Translations under genes and position numbers: made by a program
Notes under the pieces: model-generated
Seen by the model: the letters and a program-made list of their open reading frames with translations, nothing else
Told to the model about the DNA's origin: nothing
Databases searched by the model: none
In this document: piece by piece, positions 42,271 to 55,055 of the stretch
How the letters are laid out: every line of letters starts with the position of its first letter
Position numbering within the stretch: the first letter of the stretch is position 1
Origin: Streptomyces cyanogenus
GTDB lineage: Bacteria; Actinomycetota; Actinomycetes; Streptomycetales; Streptomycetaceae
Direction of reading: 5' to 3'
Assembly: GCF_017526105.1 (NCBI RefSeq)
Contig: NZ_CP071839.1
Span: forward strand, 620,001 to 684,000
Length of the DNA: 64,000 nucleotides

Positions 42271-43206
42271 ATGTCGGTTCCCGAACTGATCCGAATCGTC
42301 TCCCGTGACTCACCCATGGCTCTGGCCCAAGTCGAGCGGGTCCGAGCCGAGTTGGCGGTACTGCATCCGGGCGTGCGCACCGAGGTCGTCCCCGTCAAAA
42401 CCACCGGCGACAAGTGGCTCGGCGATCTGTCCCAGGTCGAGGGCAAGGGCGCGTTCACCAAGGAGGTCGACGCCGCCCTGCTGGCCGGGGAGGCGGATCT
42501 CGCGGTGCACTGCGTCAAGGACGTGCCCGCCGACCGCCCGCTGCCCGCCGGGACGGTGTTCGCCGCGTTCCTGAAGCGGGACGACGTCCGGGACGCGCTG
42601 GTGCACCCGGGCGGCCTCACCCTGGACGAGCTGCCGGCCGGCACCCGGATCGGCACCTCCTCGGTGCGCCGCGTCGCCCAACTGGCCGCCACCCACCCGC
42701 AACTGGAGTGCGTACCGTTCCGCGGCAACGCCAACCGCAGGCTGGAGAAGCTGGCCGCCGGGGAGGCGGACGCGCTGCTGCTGGCGGTCGCCGGCCTGGA
42801 GCGCATCGGCCGGACGGACGTGATCAGCGAGGTGCTGTCCCCGGAGACGATGATGCCGCCGATCGGCGCGGGCATCCTCGCCCTCCAGTGCCGGGAGGAC
42901 GACACCGAACTGATCGACGCGGTCAGCGGACTCGGCGACCCGGACACCCACCGGGAGGCGACGGCCGAGCGGATGTTCCTGCATGTGCTCCAGGGCCACT
43001 GCAACAGCCCCATCGCCGGGTACGCGCGCGTGGACCTCAGTGGTGAACTCTCCCTGCGGGCCTGTGTCTTCACCCCGGACGGCAAGACCCGGCTGAACGC
43101 CCACGAGTGGGCGGGCCGGCTGGATCCGGCCACGCTCGGCACCTCGGTCGCGGTGGCGCTGCTCCGGCAGGGCGCGCGCGAGATCATCGACGGCATCCCG
43201 CACTGA
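42271..43206 (+). CDS. hemC: hydroxymethylbilane synthase (porphobilinogen deaminase), orphan copy
   Basis: 311 residues. [18 protein letters not shown] is the N-terminal phosphate-binding region, [11 protein letters not shown] and [16 protein letters not shown] the central signature, and Cys244 in [13 protein letters not shown] the dipyrromethane cofactor attachment site (family consensus has GGC). It polymerises four porphobilinogens in tetrapyrrole synthesis. The rest of the hem pathway is not adjacent, so this is likely a second copy. TATCGT (42259-42264) 6 bases before the ATG suggests a leaderless message. Confidence 0.9.
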   Translation: MSVPELIRIVSRDSPMALAQVERVRAELAVLHPGVRTEVVPVKTTGDKWLGDLSQVEGKGAFTKEVDAALLAGEADLAVHCVKDVPADRPLPAGTVFAAFLKRDDVRDALVHPGGLTLDELPAGTRIGTSSVRRVAQLAATHPQLECVPFRGNANRRLEKLAAGEADALLLAVAGLERIGRTDVISEVLSPETMMPPIGAGILALQCREDDTELIDAVSGLGDPDTHREATAERMFLHVLQGHCNSPIAGYARVDLSGELSLRACVFTPDGKTRLNAHEWAGRLDPATLGTSVAVALLRQGAREIIDGIPH

Positions 43207-43246
43207 GGCGCCGTACGGCCCGTACGACGGGGTGCCGCCGCGCCGG

Positions 43247-43771
43247 TCAGGCGGAGCCGGGCTCCGTCTGGTCCCTCAGGAAGGCGCTGACCTGGTGGGC
43301 CAGGCTGCACTGCCCGGTGCCCGCGGGGGCGGCCGCCGCGGTGGACCCCAGGGCGCCGATGCCGCCCGCCCACAGCCGGCGGTCGGTCCACTCGTCGTCC
43401 ACCCGCAGTTGCACCTGCACGTCCACATGGGTGAGGGCGGCCTCGGGCGCGGCGGCGTAGACGACCGCGGTGGCCCGGCGCAGCGGGTAGACGTCGAAGC
43501 CCTCGATGAACTGGGAGTTGCGCCAGTCGATGAAGGCGCCCTCGCCGTCCGGGCCGACCCGGACGTCGATCTGACCGTCCTCCAGGTGGATGCCGTAATG
43601 GCGCGCGCCGCGGTTCTCGACGGTCACCCGGATGCTGAAGTACGCCAGCCCGGCCGCGGCGTCGTCCCGTCCGCGCGGCGGCTCGGCCGCTTCCAGGCGG
43701 TGGACGCGGACCCGCAGACCGGCATGCTCCTCGTACTCCTGCCAGTCCCCGACCACGTTCGGCTCGTACAC
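43247..43771 (-). CDS. hypothetical protein, Ig-like beta-sandwich
   Basis: 174 residues, no signal peptide. FSIRVTVENRGARHYGIHLEDGQIDVRV and VQVQLRVDDEW read as alternating beta strands like the DUF4352 immunoglobulin-like fold, where FxVxVTVxN is common. Ends in an acidic/neutral tail with two Cys-free segments. Function unknown. GTG start with GAGAGGGG 4 bases upstream. Confidence 0.6.
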   Translation of the reverse strand: MYEPNVVGDWQEYEEHAGLRVRVHRLEAAEPPRGRDDAAAGLAYFSIRVTVENRGARHYGIHLEDGQIDVRVGPDGEGAFIDWRNSQFIEGFDVYPLRRATAVVYAAAPEAALTHVDVQVQLRVDDEWTDRRLWAGGIGALGSTAAAAPAGTGQCSLAHQVSAFLRDQTEPGSA

Positions 43772-43858
43772 AGTGCCCCTCTCGACCTTCGAGAGGTGCT
43801 GTCTATCTGTGCGCCGAGCGCACTGTCAAATGAGCAGAATGCGCTGTGGCCAGGGAAT

Positions 43859-44188
43859 TCACCCCGTTTGATCAGTGATCAAGCGCTGCGCAGGAAGAAC
43901 TCGTTCGCGGCGCCTTCCGGCCGGCCTCGGGCGCGTGTGGCACATCACGTCCGCGGCAAGATCAGCGGTCGGCCTCGTGGTGATCAGCAGGCCCCGCAGG
44001 GCGTCGACTTGGTCGCTGAGCGACTCGACGTTGCCGACGTCCTGCGGCCGGCCCGGCAGCACCGAGACGGAGAAGAACACGGAGGCGAGAACCACCGCGA
44101 GGCCGACGCCGACCCGCTTGAGCGGGTTCCAGGCCGGGGCGACGCGGAGCAGCGCGGCGATCACGAACTGTGAGCGGCGGACGATCAC
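43859..44188 (-). CDS. possible small membrane protein
   Basis: 109 residues from a GTG with no ribosome site. One convincing membrane helix (VGVGLAVVLASVFFSVSVLP), then ESLSDQVDALRGLLITT, which could be a coiled coil, then a basic tail. Codon bias is only moderately gene-like and the frame stays open upstream. A tentative call. Confidence 0.3.
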   Translation of the reverse strand: MIVRRSQFVIAALLRVAPAWNPLKRVGVGLAVVLASVFFSVSVLPGRPQDVGNVESLSDQVDALRGLLITTRPTADLAADVMCHTRPRPAGRRRERVLPAQRLITDQTG

Positions 44189-44258
44189 ACCGAGGGCGGC
44201 GCGCGTCCCCGTATGTGGTCGGGAGCACCGCGCACCAACATCCCGTTTGTCCCTGTTT

Positions 44259-44284
44259 GTTTTGAGATGCCCGACAGCGGGAAT
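44259..44284 (+). promoter_or_regulatory. SigB-type promoter of the sigma gene
   Basis: GTTTTG (44259-44264), 14 bases, GGGAAT (44279-44284). It resembles the general-stress pattern GxxT - 14 to 16 bases - GGGTAC/T known for Streptomyces SigB-group promoters. It suggests autoregulation or control by a sibling sigma. Distance to the ATG is 140 bases. Confidence 0.5.
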
Positions 44285-44423
44285 GGGCAGAGAAGTGCTT
44301 CGGACAGGAGGCACGTCCGTGGGAGGCGGCACATGCCGGCGCCCCGGTGTCCATTCATGGTCCGAGCGCACCGCACCTCCCACGGTGTCTGTCATCCAGC
44401 ACCTGCCGAGAGAGGTGCGCCCC

Positions 44424-45221
44424 ATGCGTGTCACTGGCAGCACGAAGCCCCACCCCCACGACGACGCCCCGGACACGGGCGACGCCTTCCAGTGCCTGGC
44501 CGGGCTGCCCGACGGCCCCGAGCGCCAGGCGCTCCGGGACGAGCTGGTCCGCCTGTGGCTGCCGATGGCCGAGCGGATCGCCGTACGGTTCCGCGGCCGC
44601 GGCGAGGCCCTGGAGGACCTCTACCAGGTGGCGGCCCTGGGTCTGGTGAAGGCTGTAGACCACTACGACCCGGCTCGCGGCCGTGCCTTCGAGGCGTACG
44701 CCGTGCCCACCATCACCGGTGAGATCAAGCGCCACTTCCGGGACCACATGTGGACGCTGCACGTGCCACGGCGGGTGCAGGACCTGCGCAACCGGGTCCG
44801 CACCGCCACCAAGGAGCTAGCGCAGACCACCCCGGGCGGGGCACCCACCGTCGCCGAGATCGCCGCGTACACCCGGCTGAGCGAGGACGAGGTGCGCACC
44901 GGCATGGAGGCGCTGGAGTGCTTCTCCGCGCTGTCACTGGACGCCGAGGTGGCGGGCACGGACGGCTACGCCCTCGGTGACTCGCTGGGCGGACCGGACC
45001 CGGGGTACGACCTCGTCGTGGACCGCGCCGCGGTCAAGCCGTGCCTCGCGGCGCTCCCCGAGCGCGAACGCACCATCCTCTATCTGCGCTTCTTCGGCGG
45101 GATGACACAGAGCCGGATCGCCCAGCAGCTCGGTATCTCGCAGATGCACGTCTCCCGGCTGCTCAGCGGCTGCTTCGACCGGCTGCGCGAGGAACTGCTC
45201 GCGGAGGCCCGCGTCCGCTGA
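44424..45221 (+). CDS. SigB/SigF/SigG-family RNA polymerase sigma factor
   Basis: 265 residues. Region 2: LEDLYQVAALGLVKAVDHYD (core binding) and FEAYAVPTITGEIKRHFRD (-10 recognition); region 3: VPRRVQDLRNRVRTATKEL; region 4: LPERERTILYLRFFGGMTQS, IAQQLGISQMHVSRLLS (-35 helix-turn-helix). Controls stress or developmental genes and is normally held by an RsbW-like anti-sigma protein, several of which are coded in this window though not adjacent. ATG with GAGAGAGG 8 bases upstream. Confidence 0.93.
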   Translation: MRVTGSTKPHPHDDAPDTGDAFQCLAGLPDGPERQALRDELVRLWLPMAERIAVRFRGRGEALEDLYQVAALGLVKAVDHYDPARGRAFEAYAVPTITGEIKRHFRDHMWTLHVPRRVQDLRNRVRTATKELAQTTPGGAPTVAEIAAYTRLSEDEVRTGMEALECFSALSLDAEVAGTDGYALGDSLGGPDPGYDLVVDRAAVKPCLAALPERERTILYLRFFGGMTQSRIAQQLGISQMHVSRLLSGCFDRLREELLAEARVR

Positions 45222-45301
45222 GGCCCTGTCCGCTGGGACACTGCTCCCGCCGAGGCCGCCTCCCCTCACCGGGGCAGCAGCTCCTCGCCTCCCCGCGGCT
45301 G

Positions 45302-45613
45302 CTACTCCTCGGAGCCCGGCACCTGGGTGGGACCGTACCGGTCCAGCGCGTCCTCCAGCGCGGCGCGGATGTCGGGCGGGATGTCGCCGCGCCGCCCCCA
45401 GATCAGGATCAGCTCCGCGATGTTGCGCAGCTTGATGTTGGTGTGCTGGGAGACCTCCTTCAGCACCTGCCATCCCTGGTCCGGGGCGATCCGGCCGAGG
45501 GCCACCATCATCCCGATCGCCTGGTCCACGACCGCGTGCGAGGCCATGGCCTCCTTCAGCTGATGGACCTCTGCCTGCAGCGCCGCCAGCCGGTCCGGCT
45601 CGCTCTCTCCCAT
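45302..45613 (-). CDS. ANTAR-domain protein
   Basis: 103 residues. A short coiled-coil (DRLAALQAEVHQLKEAM) leads to an ANTAR domain: SHAVVDQAIGMMVALGRIAPDQGWQVL and KLRNIAELILIW. ANTAR proteins bind twin-hexaloop RNA and prevent transcription termination; there is no sensor domain here, so it may depend on a partner. ATG 45613 (GAGAGCGAG follows) chosen over an upstream GTG. Convergent with the sigma gene, 80 bp apart. Confidence 0.8.
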   Translation of the reverse strand: MGESEPDRLAALQAEVHQLKEAMASHAVVDQAIGMMVALGRIAPDQGWQVLKEVSQHTNIKLRNIAELILIWGRRGDIPPDIRAALEDALDRYGPTQVPGSEE

Positions 45614-45741
45614 CCCTCCATCCTGCGCAGGGGCCTGGACACCCGCCACCCGGGGTACACGGGAGGCACTCCGCCCCCTTCCGGTCGGACACTGGTGTCA
45701 TACCGGTGGCCGCCCGGCCCCGAGAGCAGGACGCGACTGCC

Positions 45742-46551
45742 ATGACACACGACACCCCCGCCGACGCCGGACCGCGCAGAAAAGAAGTCGTCTCCACCCA
45801 CTCCGTCTTCGGCGCGCCGTGCTGGGTGAGTCTGACCAGCCGCGATCTCCAGGCCACCCAGGACTTCTACTCCGCCGTCCTGGGCTGGCGCTGGCGCGGC
45901 GCCAAGCTCGGCGAGCACTTCCGCATCGCCCTGGCCAACGGGGTCCCGGTGGCCGGGATCGCCGCCGTCGCCTCCATGTGGCAGATGGCGGTGGCCTGGA
46001 CGCCCTACTTCGCCGTACCCGACGCGGACGTGGCCGTGTCCCGCGTCCGGGAGCGGGGCGGTACGGCGGCGGTCGGGCCGCTGTCCTTCCCGCCGGGCCG
46101 GGCGGCCCTGCTCGCCGACCGGGACGGGGCCACCTTCGGGATCTGGCAGGGCGAGCTGGTCACCAACTGGGAGGCGTGGCGGCAGGCGGCCCCGACCTTC
46201 GTCCGGCTGCACACCCGGGACGCCTTCGACGCCGCGATCTTCTACGGCGAGATCCTGGACTGGGCGACCGGGCTGCCGGGCTGCTGCGAGGTCGAGTACG
46301 AGGGCGGCGAGGTGGTGCTGCGCAGCCGCGGTGACATCGTGGCGCGCATCGACTCGGGCGCGGTGGAGGCGGCTCCCGATCCCTCGGTGCGGCCGCACTG
46401 GCAGATCCACTTCTCGGTGGCCGACGTGGCCGGCTGCGCCCGGACGGCGGAGAAGCACGGCGGGAGCGTGCTGCGCGAGGACGAGACCGAGGCGATCCTC
46501 CGGGACGCCGACGGCGCCCAGTTCACGGTGACGTCACGGGGCCCCCGCTGA
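45742..46551 (+). CDS. VOC-superfamily (glyoxalase/bleomycin-resistance fold) protein
   Basis: 269 residues, two tandem VOC modules: CWVSLTSRDLQATQDFYSAV to about 140 and FVRLHTRDAFDAAIFYGEIL to the end, each ending in a GATFGIWQ- or GAQFTVTS-type strand. Metal ligands of true glyoxalases are not conserved at all positions. Function unknown. ATG with a GAGCAGGA site upstream. Downstream hairpin lies inside the convergent glgX gene. Confidence 0.82.
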   Translation: MTHDTPADAGPRRKEVVSTHSVFGAPCWVSLTSRDLQATQDFYSAVLGWRWRGAKLGEHFRIALANGVPVAGIAAVASMWQMAVAWTPYFAVPDADVAVSRVRERGGTAAVGPLSFPPGRAALLADRDGATFGIWQGELVTNWEAWRQAAPTFVRLHTRDAFDAAIFYGEILDWATGLPGCCEVEYEGGEVVLRSRGDIVARIDSGAVEAAPDPSVRPHWQIHFSVADVAGCARTAEKHGGSVLREDETEAILRDADGAQFTVTSRGPR

Positions 46552-46586
46552 GCCGGCGGGGGCGGTCCGCGGTCCCGCCCTCCGGG

Positions 46587-48727
<2,141 letters not shown>

Positions 48728-48731
<4 letters not shown>

Positions 48732-49237
48732 CGGCGGCCCTCCAGGGCTTCGGCGGCGGGCGCCGGCGCGGCCAGTACGGCCACGGCCTCCTCGCGCGGC
48801 ACCCTGAGTCCCTCCCGCAGGGCGGGGTCGGGGGCGATGGGTACCAGCGGGACGCGCTGGCCGGCACGGGCACGCTGCGAGAACCAGATGATCTTGCTGC
48901 CGGTGTCCGAGGCGCAGCAGCCCCATCCGTCGCTCATGGCGGCGATGTCCACCAGACAGGACCGCAGGTCCGTGTCGGGGCGCAGATCCGGGTCGTCGTC
49001 GCCGAAGGCGGTGATGAGGTGCTGGCCGTTCCACCACATCTCGATGGAGGTGTGCTTGTCCGTCGCGTGCTCGTCGATCGCCCGCAGCAGCAGTTCGGCG
49101 CCGCGGCAGACGGGGTCCACGAGGTTCTCGAGGTCCCAGTAGCGGAGATGGGCGGCCAGGATGCGGCTGACCTGTCCCACCCGTTCCGGGCTGACTTCCA
49201 CGTCGAGGTGGTAGTAGCAGGGCACTGCGGTCTTCAT
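48728..49237 (-). CDS. ATP-binding-fold protein coupled to glgX
   Basis: 169 residues. [25 protein letters not shown] and [19 protein letters not shown] follow the layout of RsbW-like GHKL ATPases, and [17 protein letters not shown] takes the place of the ATP lid, but the N-box Asn is replaced ([11 protein letters not shown]), so kinase activity is doubtful. Overlaps glgX by four bases, hence translationally coupled. Conserved beside glycogen genes, role unknown. ATG with GAGGAG 9 bases upstream. Confidence 0.65.
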
Positions 49238-49531
49238 CGTCGCTTGCTCCTCACCGGCGAAGCTCTCGCTCCCCTCGCCCGTCCGGGAGGGATCCCGGAC
49301 ACCTAGCGTGAGCGTTGATCGCTTCTGAGTCACCTCCACGGTGAGGGCACTACGCCATTCGTGCAACAGGAGCCACCCCTACCACAACTGGTTGAAGATC
49401 CAACAAGACGCTGCGTCGTCGCGCGTGCACCATAAGTGAAAGCCTCGATCGCCGTAACGGTGCCGCGCCCTCCTCTGCGCGGACACCACCCGACCGTCGG
49501 GAACGCGCCCAGTCGAGAGCGTGGAAGGTGA
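49238..49531. promoter_or_regulatory. divergent control region of the glycogen/trehalose genes
   Basis: 294 bases between the glgX arm and the glgE arm, AT-richer around 49365-49440 (ACAACTGGTTGAAGATCCAA). CAACTGGTTG (49383-49392) is a small perfect palindrome. Both transcripts must start here; the sigma specificity cannot be read. Confidence 0.4.
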
Positions 49532-49840
49532 ATGAGGGCCATGCTGCTACCCGCCAAGGCCGAAGTGGCCCGGCAGTTGCGGCGTTACCGGGCGTGGGAG
49601 CGCGTCATGCTCGCCTCGCCCTACGACCGCACGGTCCGGGCCACCTTCGAGGACTCGGGTTACACGCTGTGCGTGCTGATGGGCAAACGCTGCGCCCGCG
49701 AGGCCGCGGACGCCGCCGAGCGCTATCTCCGCACGAACCTGGTCACCTACCTGCGCGAGCAGGACGGACGGCCGCAGCCGCGTCGGGCGGCCAGAAGAGC
49801 GCCGCCACCGGAGCGGCGTTCCACGGCGCCAAGCCCCTGA
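49532..49840 (+). CDS. DUF5133-domain protein
   Basis: 102 residues. MLLPAKAEVARQLRRYRAWE, DRTVRATFEDSGYTLCVLMG and AADAAERYLR match the small DUF5133 proteins of Streptomyces, often seen next to developmental and stress genes. The last 25 residues are basic and Pro/Arg-rich. ATG 49532 has GGAAGG 3 bases upstream; ATG 49541 is an alternative. First gene of the rightward glycogen/trehalose transcript. Confidence 0.75.
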   Translation: MRAMLLPAKAEVARQLRRYRAWERVMLASPYDRTVRATFEDSGYTLCVLMGKRCAREAADAAERYLRTNLVTYLREQDGRPQPRRAARRAPPPERRSTAPSP

Positions 49841-49949
49841 CCTGGCACCGTACAAGGCGTTCCTCTCGGGTCCGGCGCACACCGGCCCGATTCCTGGATC
49901 GCGGAGCCGGGCCGGGTGCCCGGCTTCGCGCACGGCGGAGGTGAGATAC

Positions 49950-51937
49950 ATGCGCAGGACCCCGGCCATCGGCCGTGTACCGGTACGCGACGTCCGGCCG
50001 GCCGTGGAGTGCGGCAGGCGCCCGGCGAAAGCGGTGGCCGGGGAGACTTTCGAGGTCACGGCCACCGTGTTCCGCGAAGGGCATGACGCCGTCGGCGCGA
50101 ACGTGGTCCTGCGCGATCCCAAGGGCCGCCGCGGCCCCTGGACACCGATGCGGGAACTGTCCCCGGGCAGCGACCGCTGGGGTGCCGAGGTCACCCCCGA
50201 CTCGACGGGCCGCTGGACCTTCCGGGTGGAGGCCTGGAGCCATCCGCTGGCGACCTGGCGGCACACCGCCTCCGTGAAGGTGCCGGCCGGGATCGACACC
50301 GGCCTGGTCCTGGAAGAGGGCGCCGAGTTGTACGAGCGGGCCGCCGCCGGTGTGCCCAAGGGCCCCGAGCGCGAACTGGTCCTGGCCGCCGCGCACGCCC
50401 TCGGCGACGACTCCCTGTCGGTGCACGACCGGCTGAAGGCCGCCCTGTCACCTGAGGTGGAGGCGGTGCTGGCGCGTTGTCCGTTGCGGGAGCTGGTCAC
50501 CGCGTCGGATCCGATGCCGCTGCTGGTGGAGCGTGAACGCGCCCTGTACGGCTCGTGGTACGAGTTCTTCCCGCGTTCGGAGGGCACCGCCGAGCAGCCG
50601 CACGGCACCTTCCGCACGGCCGCGCGCCGGCTGAAGCCGATCGCGGACATGGGCTTCGACGTGGTCTACCTGCCGCCGGTCCATCCCATCGGCACGACCT
50701 TCCGCAAGGGCCCCAACAACACCCTCACCGCCGGCCCGGACGACGTCGGCGTGCCCTGGGCGATCGGCTCCCCCGAGGGCGGCCACGACGCCGTCCACCC
50801 CGGCCTGGGCACCATCGAGGACTTCGACTTCTTCGTCGCCGAGGCGGACAGGCTGGGGCTGGAGATCGCGCTGGACTTCGCGTTGCAGTGCTCACCGGAC
50901 CATCCCTGGGTGCACAAGCACCCCGAGTGGTTCCGCCACCGCCCCGACGGCAGCATCGCGTACGCCGAGAACCCGCCGAAGAAGTACCAGGACATCTACT
51001 CCATCGCCTTCGACGCCGACATGGACGGACTGGTCGCGGAGACCGTGCGGATCCTGCGCCACTGGATGAGCCATGGCGTCCGCATCTTCCGGGTGGACAA
51101 TCCGCACACCAAGCCGGTGGTGTTCTGGGAGCGGGTCATCGCGGAGGTCAACCGCAAGGACCCCGACGTGATCTTCCTGGCGGAGGCGTTCACCCGGCCG
51201 GCGATGATGCACACGCTGGCGCAGATCGGTTTCCAGCAGTCGTACACGTACTTCACCTGGCGCAACAGCAAGCAGGAGCTGACCGAGTACCTGACGGAGC
51301 TGTCGGGTGAGGCGGCGGCCTACATGCGGCCGAACTTCTTCGCCAACACCCCCGACATCCTGCACGAATACCTCCAGCACGGCGGGCGGCCCGCGTTCGA
51401 GGTGCGGGCCGTGCTCGCCGCCACCCTCTCCCCCACGTGGGGCATCTACTCCGGTTACGAGCTGTGCGAGAACACACCGCTGCGACAGGGCGGTGAGGAG
51501 TACCTGGACTCGGAGAAGTACCAGCTCAGGCCACGCGACTGGGCGGCCGCCGAGCGCGAGGGACGCACCATCGCACCGCTCATCACCCGGCTCAACACCA
51601 TCCGACGGCAACACCCGGCGCTACAGCGCCTGCGGAACCTCCGTTTTCATCCGACCGACAACGATGCCGTGCTCGCCTACAGCAAGAGCACCGGTTCGGA
51701 CACGGTCGTCGTGGTCGTCAACCTCGACCCGCACCACACCCAGGAGGCAACGGTCTCGTTGGACATGCCGCAACTCGGCCTGGACCGGCACGCCGCCCTG
51801 TCCGTGCACGACGAACTGACGGGCGAGACGTACCACTGGGGCAGGACCAACTACGTGCGTCTGACGCCCGGGCGGACACCGGCGCACGTGCTCCACGTCG
51901 GGCGATCGACGCCCCAGATCGGAGGGCCCGCAGCGTC

Positions 51938-51941
<4 letters not shown>
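49950..51941 (+). CDS. glgE: alpha-1,4-glucan:maltose-1-phosphate maltosyltransferase
   Basis: 663 residues, GH13 subfamily 3. N-terminal beta domain ([20 protein letters not shown]), then the barrel with [28 protein letters not shown], nucleophile Asp383 in [11 protein letters not shown] and acid Glu412 in [11 protein letters not shown]. The 29-residue spacing of these two equals that of the characterised Streptomyces GlgE (Asp394/Glu423). It extends linear glucan using maltose-1-phosphate made by the maltokinase two genes on. ATG 49950 has GGAGGTGA 6 bases upstream. Overlaps treS (ATGA). Confidence 0.96.
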
Positions 51942-53656
<1,715 letters not shown>

Positions 53657-53687
53657 TCCGACGGCACCGAGGAAAGGACGCGTCACC

Positions 53688-55052
53688 ATGCCGAAGACCA
53701 TCACTGCCCGACCGAGGACCGCCGTCGGCACAGACGGCCCCCTGGTCTCGCTCGGCGCGCTGCTGCGCGAGTGGTTGCCTAGGCAACGCTGGTTCGCGGG
53801 CAAGGACCGGCCCGTCACCGATCTGACGGTGCTGTCCGTGACCGAGCTGTTCCCAGGGTGCCTGCACCTGCTGGTGCACGCCTCGCACGTGCCGGTGCCC
53901 ACCCCCGGCGGCACTCCCCCGCCCGGGGACTGCTACCAGCTGCTGCTGGGCCTGCGCCCGCACCTCGCCCCGCGGCTGGAGCAGGCGTTCATCGGGCGCG
54001 CCCAGGACGGCCCGATGGCCGGGCTCGCGGTGTACGACGCCCTGCACGACCCGCGCTCCGCGCACCTGCTGCTGGAGCGGCTGCGGCAGCCCGGCACGGC
54101 AGGTCCGCTGCGGTTCGAGGCGGCCCCGACGGCCCGGGTGCCGGGCGGACTGCCGCCGCGGCTGCTGGACGCCGAGCAGTCCAACTCGTCGATCGTGTAC
54201 GGCGACGCGTACATCCTGAAGCTGTTCCGCCGGATCCAGCCGGGCGTCAACCCGGACCTGGAGGTGCCGGCGGCGCTGGCCGCGCAGGGCTGCACCCGGG
54301 TGCCCGCGCCGGTGGCCTGGTTCACCACGACCGGCTCCCGCCCCGCCACCCTCGGTGTGCTGCAGCCGTTCCTGCCGGACGCCACCGACGGCTGGACGCT
54401 GGCGTTGCGCGCGCTCGCCGCGGGCGACGACTTCACCACCGAGGCCCGCGCGCTGGGCCGGGCCATGGCCGAGGTGCACCTGGCGCTGGCCGAGGCGTTC
54501 CCGCCGGCCGGGCCGGGCGAGAACGGCCGTACGGCCGAGGCGATGCGCGCGCGCCTGGACGCCGCCGCGCACGCCGTGCCCGGACTGCTGCCCTACGTAC
54601 CCGGTCTGCGGGCCGCGTTCGGGGCGCTGGCCACGTGCGACACCGGACCTCCGGCCCAGCGCATCCACGGCGACCTGCACCTGGGACAGGTGCTGCGGGC
54701 CGGCCGTGACTGGTTCGTCATCGACTTCGAGGGCGAGCCGTCCCGTCCGCTCGCCGAGCGGCGCGCTCCCCAGTCCCCGGTGCGGGACGTCGCCGGGATG
54801 CTGCGCTCCTTCGACTACGCGGCCCGGCAGCGCCGCCCCTGGCGACCCGAGTGGGCGCGCCGCTGCCGGGAGGCGTTCTGCGCGGGCTACGCGGCCCGCG
54901 CCGGCTGGGACCCACGCAAGAAGCACGCGCTGCTGCGCGCGCACGAGACGGACAGGGCGGTCTACGAGGTGCTGTACGAGGCGAGACACCGGCCCGACTG
55001 GCTGCCGGTACCGATGGCGGCGATCAAGCGTCTCGCCGTGTGGGGAGGCTGA
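53688..55052 (+). CDS. mak: maltokinase
   Basis: 454 residues. N-terminal cap LREWLPRQRWFAGKDRPV is typical of maltokinases. Kinase-fold motifs: SNSSIVYGDAYILKLFRR (ATP-binding Lys), IHGDLHLGQVL (catalytic loop) and WFVIDFEGEPSRPL (Mg site). It phosphorylates maltose to maltose-1-phosphate, the GlgE donor; older annotations call it pep2. ATG with GAGGAAAGGA upstream, 31 bp after treS; glgB begins 3 bp after its stop. Confidence 0.94.
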   Translation: MPKTITARPRTAVGTDGPLVSLGALLREWLPRQRWFAGKDRPVTDLTVLSVTELFPGCLHLLVHASHVPVPTPGGTPPPGDCYQLLLGLRPHLAPRLEQAFIGRAQDGPMAGLAVYDALHDPRSAHLLLERLRQPGTAGPLRFEAAPTARVPGGLPPRLLDAEQSNSSIVYGDAYILKLFRRIQPGVNPDLEVPAALAAQGCTRVPAPVAWFTTTGSRPATLGVLQPFLPDATDGWTLALRALAAGDDFTTEARALGRAMAEVHLALAEAFPPAGPGENGRTAEAMRARLDAAAHAVPGLLPYVPGLRAAFGALATCDTGPPAQRIHGDLHLGQVLRAGRDWFVIDFEGEPSRPLAERRAPQSPVRDVAGMLRSFDYAARQRRPWRPEWARRCREAFCAGYAARAGWDPRKKHALLRAHETDRAVYEVLYEARHRPDWLPVPMAAIKRLAVWGG

Positions 55053-55055
55053 CTC

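Larger units (their letters stand above)
43772..44423. other. 652-bp region upstream of the sigma factor
   Basis: AT-richer than average in parts (43800-43880 and 44225-44285). It holds a possible small membrane-protein frame on the minus strand (43859-44188) and the SigB-like promoter (44259-44284). No other feature is supported. Confidence 0.4.

Noticed and set aside
49365..49440. A SigB-type promoter upstream of DUF5133/glgE
   Set aside because: No GGGTAC-like -10 with correctly spaced GxxT could be found by eye.
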